A stretch of 35,876 nt of DNA from assembly GCF_009602465.1 (NCBI RefSeq), contig NZ_WBKP01000040.1, positions 1 through 35,876 of the forward strand, given 5' to 3'. Below the pieces are notes generated by a model, which saw only the letters and a program-made list of their open reading frames with translations, was not told where the DNA came from and made no database searches. This document shows, piece by piece, positions 1 to 6,845 of this stretch. The DNA is from Cumulibacter manganitolerans (GTDB lineage Bacteria; Actinomycetota; Actinomycetes; Mycobacteriales; Antricoccaceae). Within the stretch, counting starts at the first letter, position 1. Every line of letters begins with the position of its first letter. The position numbers and the translations under genes are program-made.

Positions 1-2
1 GG

Positions 3-272
3 GGCCGCCGGCGGCGCCGCGCCGGCCACCGGCGCCCCGAACGGCAGGAAGCCGCCCGGGCCCGCGGACACGAAGAAGACCGGTGGCATCGGAGGGTACG
101 GCGGGTACGGCGGGAACGGAGGCTGCGGCGGAAGCGGGGGCGCCGCGTTCTCCAGCGGCCCCGGCTCGCGCCGGCGCGGCTCGGGTGCGCGCCGCCGGCG
201 CCGGTACACCTTCACGATCTCCCAGTCGTCGTCGTCGAAGGCGGCGTACGAGTCGTCGTCGATGAGTTCCAT
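3..272 (-). CDS. N-terminal part of an unknown proline-rich protein (runs off the left edge)
   Basis: An open frame on the minus strand begins with ATG at 272 and runs off the window without a stop, so only about 90 codons are seen. The protein opens MELIDDDSYAAFDDDDWEIV, which is strongly acidic, then has an arginine cluster (YRRRRR). From about residue 43 it becomes a proline/tyrosine/phenylalanine-rich tract of PPYPPYPP type, followed by glycine, alanine and proline. No catalytic domain is visible. Such N-termini often precede membrane segments in actinobacterial proteins, but that part is outside the window, so the function is unknown. Codon third positions are strongly G/C, which supports real coding. 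Confidence 0.5.
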   Translation of the reverse strand, partial: MELIDDDSYAAFDDDDWEIVKVYRRRRRAPEPRRREPGPLENAAPPLPPQPPFPPYPPYPPMPPVFFVSAGPGGFLPFGAPVAGAAPPAA

Positions 273-474
273 GCTCGCCCCCCGGTCAGGTGCACGGTGG
301 CCTACGACTGCGGTTGATGGGTGGTGGTCTCGCGCGGCGGGGGGAGCGACGCGGGGTCGGGGCGCGAGAGGACGTCTATGTGAGGTGGATCACTTCGAAT
401 GATAAGCCCGACGGGGACGGCCGGGCAAGACCGTTTCCTCAGGTGAGCGCGCAATTCTCGGCGCCGTACCGCCG
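273..474. other. Intergenic region between the proline-rich gene and the ABC exporter
   Basis: About 200 bases without a convincing gene. It must hold the promoter of the minus-strand gene starting at 272 and the 3' end of the ABC operon ending at 475. Around 389-403 there is an imperfect inverted repeat, ATCA and TGAT around a TTCGAA core, which could be a regulator site. No clear terminator hairpin with a T-run is seen. Confidence 0.3.
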
Positions 475-2292
475 CTAGACCAGCGAGTCCTTCCAGGCAC
501 CGTGCAGGCGGGCGAACCGGCCGCTGCCGGCGATCAGTTCGTGCGGCGTGCCGTCCTCGACGACCTCGCCGGCATCGAGCACCAGCACCCGGTCGGCGAT
601 CTCGACCGTGGAGAGCCGGTGCGCGATGATCACCGCGGTGCGGTCGGCGAGGATCGTCTCGAGCGCCGCCTGCACCAGCCGTTCGCTGGGGACGTCGAGG
701 GAGGAGGTGGCCTCGTCGAGGATCAGCACCGCCGGGTCGGCCAGGAACGCCCGCGCGAAGGCGACGAGCTGCCGCTGACCGGCGGAGAGCCGGCCGCCGC
801 GCTTGCGGACGTCGGTGTCGTAGCCGTCGGGCAGCCTGCTGATGAAGTCGTGCGCGCCCAGCGCGCGGGCGGCGCGCTCGATCTCCGCGCGCGTCGCGGA
901 CGGCTTGCCGATCGCGATGTTGTCGGCCACCGTGCCGGAGAACAGGAAGCTCTCCTGGGTGACCATCACGATCGCCCGCCGCAGGTCGTCGTCGGCCAGC
1001 TCGCGCAGGTCCACGCCGTCGAGACGGACCGCGCCCCGCTGCGGGTCGTAGAACCGGCACACCAGCCGCGCGATCGTCGACTTGCCGGCCCCGGTGGCGC
1101 CGACCAGCGCGACGGTCTGGCCGGCGCGCAGCGTGAGGTCCAGCCGCGGCAGCACGTCGCCGGCCTCGGCGCTGTAGGCGAACTCGACGTCGTCGAGCAC
1201 CACCTCGCCCCGTGCCTTCGGCAGCGGCGTCGGGTGCTCGGGCGCGGGCACGCTGGACGGCTCCTCGAGAACGCCGGAGAGCTTCTCCAGCGCGGCCATG
1301 CCCGACTGGTATGAGTTGTAGAACATCCCGAGATCGACCATCGGGTCGAAGAACTGCCGAAGGTAGAGCATGAAGGCGGCCAGCACGCCGAGCCGGAGGT
1401 CGCCGTCGACGACCCGCAGGCCGCCGTACACCAGGCATACGGCCATCGCCAGGTTGCCGGTCATCTTGATCGCCGGGACGAAGATGCTGAACAGCCGGTA
1501 GGCGTGCTCGTTCGCGGCGCGGTTGTCCTCGTTGAGGTCGTGGAAGATCTCGGTGTTGCGGCGCTCGCGCCGGAAGGTCTGCACGGCGCGGATGCCGCCG
1601 AAGGTCTCCACGAACTGCACGATGAACGCCGCCGAGGTCTCCCGGGTACGCCGGTAGGCCGTGGTCGAGCGCACCCGGAACCAGTGCAGGATCGCGACGA
1701 CGACCGGCAGCGCCAGCAGCACCACGAGTGCGAGCGACGGGTCGAGCACGGTCAGGATGACGGTCACGCTGAGCACGCTCAGCAGGGCCGTGATCAGGCC
1801 GTCGAGCCCCGCGTCGAGGAGCTCGTTGAGCGAGTCGAGGTCGCTGGTCTGCCGGGAGATCACCCGCCCGGACGTGTACTTGTCGTGGAAGGCGAGCGGC
1901 AGCCGTTGGAAGTGCCAGAACAGCCGTCGCCGCAGGTCGAGCAGCACCCGCTGCCCGAGGCGCCCGAGGCTGCGCAGGAAGTAGCTGCGCAGGACTGCCG
2001 CCAGGACCGCGGCGAGCAGCACGGCGGCGAACGTCGTCCACAGCGGTCCCCAGTCGCCACGCCGTAGCGCCGGGATGGCCCAGTCGATGCCGACGCCGAC
2101 CAGCCACGGCGCGGCCAGCACGGCGAGGTTCTGCGCCAGGATCGCCGCCGCGGTGATCCACAGCGGCCGCTTGTACGGGCGCAGCAGCGATTCGAGCAGC
2201 CGCCGAGAGCGTCCGCGCAACAGCAGGCTGACCGACGCGTCGAGGTCCGCGACGTCCTCGGCGGCGACCCCGCGCCAGTCGGGCGTGCTCAT
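475..2292 (-). CDS. ABC exporter half-transporter (permease-ATPase fusion), second subunit of a heterodimer
   Basis: A 605-residue type IV ABC exporter subunit: an N-terminal membrane domain of about six helices, starting after LLRPYKRPLWITAAAI, then a C-terminal ATPase. The ATPase has Walker A VGATGAGKST, Q-loop VTQES, signature LSAGQ (second glycine replaced by alanine), Walker B VLILDEATSSLD with the catalytic Glu, and the switch His in IIAHRLST. The start is ATG 2292. It overlaps the TGA of the upstream partner as ATGA and has GGAGG seven bases upstream; longer readings into the upstream gene are spurious. The upstream gene encodes the complementary half, so the two probably form one asymmetric exporter in the cytoplasmic membrane. 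The substrate cannot be read from sequence; drugs, lipids or peptides are all possible. Confidence 0.93.
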   Translation of the reverse strand: MSTPDWRGVAAEDVADLDASVSLLLRGRSRRLLESLLRPYKRPLWITAAAILAQNLAVLAAPWLVGVGIDWAIPALRRGDWGPLWTTFAAVLLAAVLAAVLRSYFLRSLGRLGQRVLLDLRRRLFWHFQRLPLAFHDKYTSGRVISRQTSDLDSLNELLDAGLDGLITALLSVLSVTVILTVLDPSLALVVLLALPVVVAILHWFRVRSTTAYRRTRETSAAFIVQFVETFGGIRAVQTFRRERRNTEIFHDLNEDNRAANEHAYRLFSIFVPAIKMTGNLAMAVCLVYGGLRVVDGDLRLGVLAAFMLYLRQFFDPMVDLGMFYNSYQSGMAALEKLSGVLEEPSSVPAPEHPTPLPKARGEVVLDDVEFAYSAEAGDVLPRLDLTLRAGQTVALVGATGAGKSTIARLVCRFYDPQRGAVRLDGVDLRELADDDLRRAIVMVTQESFLFSGTVADNIAIGKPSATRAEIERAARALGAHDFISRLPDGYDTDVRKRGGRLSAGQRQLVAFARAFLADPAVLILDEATSSLDVPSERLVQAALETILADRTAVIIAHRLSTVEIADRVLVLDAGEVVEDGTPHELIAGSGRFARLHGAWKDSLV

Positions 2293-4082
2293 CGGGTCAC
2301 CTCCAGGTCGGTCTGCTCCTCGGCGTCCGCCGACAGGATGGCGCGGTAGGCCGGCAGCGTCCTCAGCAGCTCGCGGTGCGTCCCCACCGCGGCGATCGTG
2401 CCGTCGACGAGGAACGCGACCCGGTCGGCGAGCAGCACGGTCGAGGGACGGTGCGCCACCACGATGCCGGTGGTCTGCGCGAGCACGCGGCGCAGCGCCC
2501 GCTCGACGAGCGCCTCGGTGTGGATGTCCAGCGCGGACAGCGGGTCGTCGAGGACCAGCAGCCGAGGGCGGCCCAGCACGGCGCGGGCCAGCGCCAGGCG
2601 CTGTCGCTGGCCGCCGGACAGCGACATGCCCTGCTCGCCGATGCGGGTCTCGAGGCCCCACGGCAGGGCGTGCACGAACCCGGCCTGCGCCACCTCGAGT
2701 GCCTCGGCGATCTGTGCCTCCGTCGCATCGGGACGGCCCAGCGTCAGGTTCTCGCGCACCGAGGCGGAGAACAGCGTCGGGTCCTCGAACGCCATGGACA
2801 CCGTGGCCCGCAGGTCGGACAGCGCCAGCTGCCGAACGTCGACGCCGTCGATCTCGACGGCTCCACCGGTGACGTCGTACAGCCGCGGAACGAGCCCCGT
2901 GAGCGTGGTCTTGCCGCAGCCCGTCGGGCCGACGACGGCGACGGTCTCGCCCGGCGCGACCTCCAGGTCGATGCCGTGCAGCACGTCGCGGCCGCTGTCG
3001 GGGAACCGGAACGACACGTCGCGGAAGACCAGCCGTGCCCCGTCCGCAGCCGCGCCGCGGCCGGTCACCGGCGAGGCGTCGACGATGCCCGGCTCGGTGT
3101 CGAGCACCTCGAACAGCCGGCCGGCCGCGGTCGCGGCCTGCTGGGCGTCGGCGACGAGGAAGCCCAGCGACGCGATCGGCCACAGCAGGATCAGGAACAA
3201 CGACACGAACGCGACGAGGGTGCCCAGGGTGATGGCGCCGCTGCCGACGGCGGCGCTGCCGGCCAGCACGAGGACGGAGAGCACGACGTGCGGGTGCAGC
3301 TCGATCAACGCCCAGATGGCGGCGAGCACGTTCACCCGGGTGAGCTGGATGTCGAGCAGCGTCAGGGACTTCGCGTCGTACCGGTCGGCGGCGAGCTGCG
3401 CGCGCCCGAAGGACTTCAGGATCCGGATGCCGGTCGCGGACTCCTCCACGTCGGTGGCGAGCTCACCTTGCTGGTCCTGCTGGGCGAGCGCGATGACGCT
3501 GTAGCGCTTCTCGAAGCGGTACAGGATCCACACCAGGGGGACCGCCGAGGCCAGCACCAGCAGACCGAGCGGCCAGTACGTTGCGACGAGGACGACCACC
3601 ACCACCGCGAAGGTGAGCACGTTGACGATGAAGAAGACCAGGCCGAACCCGACGAACCGGCGGATCGCGCTGAGGTCGGTCGTGGCGCGGCTGAGCAGCT
3701 GACCGGACTGCCACCGGTCGTGGAAGGCGACCGGGAGGCGCTGCAGGTGCCGGTAGAGGGAGTCACGCAGGTCGGCCTCGATCGCGATCGCGGCCTTGGA
3801 CATCATCACCCGCCGCAGATAGATCATCGCCGACTCGAAGACGCCGAACGCGAGCGCGACCGCGCCCAGCCACCACAGCCCGGCGCGGTCGCCGTGCCGG
3901 ATCGGGCCGTCGATGACACGCTGGGTGAGCACCGGGATCGCCAGACCGGCGAGGGTAGCCAGCAGCGCGCCGAGGAACATCAGGCTCAGCTGCCCGCGGT
4001 AGGGACGCACCCACGGCCACAGCCGTACGAGCGTGCCCAGCCCCGCCGCGCGGTCCTCGTCGTGCCCTGCCCCGTCATCCAC
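2289..4082 (-). CDS. ABC exporter half-transporter, first subunit with degenerate ATP site
   Basis: A 597-residue membrane-ATPase fusion, transcribed before and overlapping (ATGA) the partner gene at 475-2292. The membrane domain starts near residue 30 (PYRGQLSLMFLGALLATLAG). The ATPase domain has Walker A VGPTGCGKTT, a canonical LSGGQ signature and switch His in VVAHRPST. Its Walker B reads LLVLDDP, with Asp in place of the catalytic Glu, and the Q-loop reads AFEDP, with Glu for Gln. With the partner's LSAGQ signature this gives one degenerate and one canonical ATP site, the pattern known for heterodimeric exporters such as TM287/288. The GTG at 4082 (VDDGAGHDED) is taken as start because upstream codons run into the neighbouring gene; its ribosome site is weak. 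The substrate is unknown. Confidence 0.9.
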   Translation of the reverse strand: MDDGAGHDEDRAAGLGTLVRLWPWVRPYRGQLSLMFLGALLATLAGLAIPVLTQRVIDGPIRHGDRAGLWWLGAVALAFGVFESAMIYLRRVMMSKAAIAIEADLRDSLYRHLQRLPVAFHDRWQSGQLLSRATTDLSAIRRFVGFGLVFFIVNVLTFAVVVVVLVATYWPLGLLVLASAVPLVWILYRFEKRYSVIALAQQDQQGELATDVEESATGIRILKSFGRAQLAADRYDAKSLTLLDIQLTRVNVLAAIWALIELHPHVVLSVLVLAGSAAVGSGAITLGTLVAFVSLFLILLWPIASLGFLVADAQQAATAAGRLFEVLDTEPGIVDASPVTGRGAAADGARLVFRDVSFRFPDSGRDVLHGIDLEVAPGETVAVVGPTGCGKTTLTGLVPRLYDVTGGAVEIDGVDVRQLALSDLRATVSMAFEDPTLFSASVRENLTLGRPDATEAQIAEALEVAQAGFVHALPWGLETRIGEQGMSLSGGQRQRLALARAVLGRPRLLVLDDPLSALDIHTEALVERALRRVLAQTTGIVVAHRPSTVLLADRVAFLVDGTIAAVGTHRELLRTLPAYRAILSADAEEQTDLEVTR

Positions 4083-4135
4083 GTACGGGGACTCTAGTGG
4101 CGCAGGCGGACAACAGAGAACGGGTTTTTCGCCGC

Positions 4136-4825
4136 TCAGCCCCGCGGCGCGGCCGCGTCGGCGATCAGCCGGGCCAGATCCTGCGGCCGGGTCACCATGG
4201 GCCAGTGGCCCGAGTCGGTGTCGACGTACTCGACGTCCGCGGCCCGCGCGAGCTCCGGCAGCTCGCCGGCGCGCACCCAGGCGCGCGCCTCGTCGGGGGA
4301 GAACTCCGGGCAGACCATGGTGATCGGGACGGCGTACCGCCGCTCGTCGGCCAGCCGCACGATGCCCTGCGAGACCGCCTGCGGGACGGGGATCGCGCCG
4401 CCTTCGAGCGCCGCCCGCCGGTCGTCGTCGAGGTCGGCGGAGTCGGCGCCGGCGAACGGCTCCCACCCCGGGAACGGCATCACGCCGTCGACCGGAGGGA
4501 AGAAGTCGGCGTACGTCGAGCCGTCCATGCCGGGGAAGCCGCCGACGAGCACGACGCGCGCCACCCGCTCGGGCCGGGCGTCCGCCGCGACCCAGGCGAG
4601 CGTGGCGGCGGCCGAGTGACCGACGACGACGCAGCCCGGCTTGGCGGAGTCCACCGCGGCGACGACGGCGGCGACCTGGTCCGCGAGGGTCGCAGTGCTG
4701 CTGCCGTCGCCCTGGCCTGGCAACCGTACGGGTACCGGCCGGACGCCGAGACGGGCGAGCTCGTCCGCGGTCGTGCTCCAGACCGACGCGTCGAGCCACA
4801 GGCCGGCGATGAGCAGAACGTCCAC
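4136..4825 (-). CDS. Alpha/beta-fold hydrolase
   Basis: A 229-residue protein of the alpha/beta hydrolase superfamily. It opens with the first strand VDVLLIAGLWLDASVW and has an oxyanion region after GLWLDASVW. The nucleophile elbow is VVVGHSAAATLAW (GHSAA, serine nucleophile), and a late DSGHWPM segment supplies the catalytic His. The acid is probably in the ITMVCPEFSPDEAR region. The GTG at 4825 is chosen because AGGAGG lies six bases upstream; an open frame continues upstream only through the repeat region. This size and motif set fit esterase/lipase-like or EstA-type hydrolases; the substrate is not predictable. The gene lies downstream of sepH on the same strand but is separated from it by about 780 bases of repeats, so co-transcription is doubtful. 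Confidence 0.85.
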   Translation of the reverse strand: MDVLLIAGLWLDASVWSTTADELARLGVRPVPVRLPGQGDGSSTATLADQVAAVVAAVDSAKPGCVVVGHSAAATLAWVAADARPERVARVVLVGGFPGMDGSTYADFFPPVDGVMPFPGWEPFAGADSADLDDDRRAALEGGAIPVPQAVSQGIVRLADERRYAVPITMVCPEFSPDEARAWVRAGELPELARAADVEYVDTDSGHWPMVTRPQDLARLIADAAAPRG

Positions 4826-4913
4826 GACGCACCTCCTGCGCGGGTATCTCGTCAGCCTAGCCGTCGTACGCCGCGGGGCAGGCGACGGAGGATCGGTCGG
4901 GGGCCTCACGCAT

Positions 4914-5101
4914 GGTCGTCGAGCGAGCGAGCCCCTTGGGGCGAGCGACGTCGAGACGTCGCGGGTCGCTGGTTCGGGTGCGCCGAGCGTTGGGTGCGCG
5001 TTCCCGCGGGAACGTCGTCGGTCGCTGCGGTGGTCGCGGGCGTTGTCGGCTTCCGGCGTCTCGGCGTCGCTTCGCCTATCGGCTCCGCTCGCTCGACGAC
5101 C
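4914..5101. repeat. Palindromic repeat unit, copy 1 (188 bp, 16-bp terminal inverted repeats)
   Basis: The unit begins with GGTCGTCGAGCGAGCG (4914-4929) and ends with its exact reverse complement (5086-5101). Inward of these ends the two arms stay similar with small gaps for about 45-50 bases (GAGCC, GGCGA, GCGACG, CGAGACG on both arms). A second perfect palindrome, GTTCCCGCGGGAAC, sits in the middle at 5000-5013. The structure resembles a small non-autonomous palindromic element or a REP/ERIC-like chromosomal repeat. Confidence 0.85.
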
Positions 5102-5207
5102 AGCAGGAGCGGCGACCGTGGGGTGCGACGTCCGCGGGAAGTGACGCGGGGCAGGATCCACGCCGCGGGGCAGGGCGGCGGAGGATCGGTCGGGGCGGCT
5201 CGCGCAT

Positions 5208-5395
5208 GGTCGTCGAGCGAGCGAGCCCCTTGGGGCGAGCGACGTCGAGACGTGGCGGGTCGCTGGTTCGGGTGTGCCGAGCGTTGGGTGCGCGTTCCCG
5301 CGGGAACGTCGTCGGTCGCTGCGGTGGTCGCGGGCGTTGTCGGCTTCCGGCGTCTCGGCGTCGCTTCGCCTATCGGCTCCGCTCGCTCGACGACC
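5208..5395. repeat. Palindromic repeat unit, copy 2 (188 bp)
   Basis: Same length and same 16-bp ends as copy 1, with only a few substitutions. The central palindrome is at 5294-5307. The start-to-start distance from copy 1 is 294 bp, so it is a direct tandem copy that also includes part of the flanks. Confidence 0.85.
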
Positions 5396-5460
5396 AGCAG
5401 CAGCGACAACCGTGGGTCGCGACGTCCGTGGGGGCGCGACAACCGTGGGGCGTTCACCAT

Positions 5461-5601
5461 GGTCGTCGAGCGAGCGAGCCCCTTGGGGCGAGCGACGTCG
5501 AGACGTGGCGGGTCGCTGGTTCGGGTGCGCCGAGCATTGCGTGCGCGTTCCCGCGCGAACGTCGTCGGCCGCTGCGGTGGTCGCCGGCTTGTCGGCTTCC
5601 G
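5461..5601. repeat. Palindromic repeat unit, copy 3, truncated
   Basis: This copy begins with the same 16-bp end and follows copies 1 and 2 to about 5601, where identity stops six bases before the sepH stop codon. The right inverted end is therefore missing. The central palindrome is altered by one base (GTTCCCGCGCGAAC, 5547-5560). Confidence 0.8.
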
Positions 5602-5607
5602 AAGGGG

Positions 5608-6687
5608 CTACTTGCGCTTCTTCACGCCGAAGACGATGTCGTCCCAGCTCGGGATGCGCGGCTTCTTGTCCTTGGCGGCCGTCTCGCCGTCGTCCTGCGC
5701 CGGGCCCTCGTCGGCCTCGCGGCGGGGCCGCGGTCGCTCGTCGGGGTCGACGTCGTCGGCCTGCGGCTGGGAACGCTCGTCGCGGTCCTCGGCGGGCTGC
5801 GGACGGGGCCGCTGGCGGCGCTGCTCGAACGCGGCCGGCTCGTCGAGGTCGTCGTCGCGCAGCTCGGGCCGGCGGCCCGCGTTGCCGAGGTGGCCGGGGT
5901 CGACGGCGTCCTCGAGCTCGTCGGGCAGGAACAGCTGCTCGAGATCGACCTCGCGCCCCACCGGTCGCTTGCGGGGGCGCCGACGCGGCTCCTCGTCGCG
6001 GTCACGCCCGCGCTGCAGCGGGATGGGTGCCTCCGCGGGCTCGTCGGCGTCGCCGGCGGACGGGTCGTCGACCGGTACCGGCACGGCCGAGAGCCGCGGC
6101 TTCGGCTCGACCATCGCGATGGTGTCCTTCGTGCCCGGGTAGGCGATGCCGTTCTGCATGTCGTAGCGCCAGTGCGCGGTGACCGTGCGGTCGTCGGCCT
6201 GCCAGGTCGAGGACACCTCCCACTGCCCGTTCTCGAGGCGGCGGGCGTCCCAGTCGACCGGGTTCTCGTCGATGCCGCGCACGAGCAGCCGGTTCTCGAT
6301 CAGCTCGCGCAGCGTCGGCGGATGCGCGCCGGAGTCCTCGATCTTGACCTTCGCGGACTGGGCCCGCTGCGCGACCTGGGCGCGTTCCTGCAGCACCGGG
6401 TAGGCGTAGGTCATGACCCGCTCGATGCGGATGCCCGCGGCCGCGGCCACCGCGTCCGGGGTCTCACCGGCGCGGATCCGCGCCTGGATCTCGCGCGGCC
6501 GCAGCTGCGACTCGATCTCGAGCTCGATCTGCCCGAGGCGGCTGATGTCGCCGCGGGAGGCGGCGCGCAGGCGGTCGTCAAGAGCCAGCAGGAAGCGCTC
6601 GCCGTTGTCGATCGCTTCCGGTACGTCAGGGGCGAGCACGAAGTGCTTGCCGTCCTCCGACAGTGCGACGAAGCGAAGTGGGCGCAT
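5608..6687 (-). CDS. sepH: Septation protein SepH (DUF3071), FtsZ-interacting division regulator
   Basis: A 359-residue protein with the actinobacterial SepH architecture. The N-terminal DUF3071 domain starts MRPLRFVALSEDGKHFVLA and carries a helix-turn-helix-like stretch at about residues 62-104 (LRPREIQARIRAGETPDAVA). A long disordered, acidic/arginine-rich linker follows at about 200-335, and then a conserved basic tail, KPRIPSWDDIVFGVKKRK. In Streptomyces and Mycobacterium SepH binds FtsZ and promotes Z-ring assembly during septation. The ATG at 6687 is chosen because family members start at MRPLRF and a GGAGGAGG site lies upstream; an ATG 48 bases further up would place that site inside the gene. 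Divergent from the E1 gene at 6846. The repeat block begins six bases after its stop. Confidence 0.93.
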   Translation of the reverse strand: MRPLRFVALSEDGKHFVLAPDVPEAIDNGERFLLALDDRLRAASRGDISRLGQIELEIESQLRPREIQARIRAGETPDAVAAAAGIRIERVMTYAYPVLQERAQVAQRAQSAKVKIEDSGAHPPTLRELIENRLLVRGIDENPVDWDARRLENGQWEVSSTWQADDRTVTAHWRYDMQNGIAYPGTKDTIAMVEPKPRLSAVPVPVDDPSAGDADEPAEAPIPLQRGRDRDEEPRRRPRKRPVGREVDLEQLFLPDELEDAVDPGHLGNAGRRPELRDDDLDEPAAFEQRRQRPRPQPAEDRDERSQPQADDVDPDERPRPRREADEGPAQDDGETAAKDKKPRIPSWDDIVFGVKKRK

Positions 6688-6845
6688 CCTTGGGTGTCCT
6701 CCTCCATAAAGAGGGTCATGCAGTGCGTGGTGCAACGATACGCGAGTCCGGGCCCGCGGTACCGGGGGCGCGCCGACCCTTCAGGTGGCCCGTTTGACGG
6801 CCCCCTAACATGAGCACCAGACCACAGTCCACCTGAGGGGGCGCC

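Larger units (their letters stand above)
4826..5607. other. 780-base non-coding block filled by three palindromic repeat units
   Basis: No real gene is supported here. Several frames are open, but only because the repeat lacks stops; a minus-strand frame of 184 codons simply encodes the repeat twice. The block consists of two full and one truncated copy of a unit of about 188 bp with inverted ends. The two full copies also share flanks: 4871-4913 resembles 5163-5207, and the bases after 5101 resemble those after 5395. Confidence 0.8.

Noticed and set aside
2293-3183. N-terminal extension of the second ABC subunit to 902 codons
   Set aside because: It overlaps the first subunit's coding frame entirely. 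The overlapping ATGA start with a strong ribosome site explains the gene.
4906-5460. 184-codon open frame on the minus strand (and long plus-strand frames) across 4.9-6.8 kb
   Set aside because: The frame is just the palindromic repeat translated twice, since 294 bp is a multiple of three. It has no domain, and the longer plus frames run antisense through sepH.
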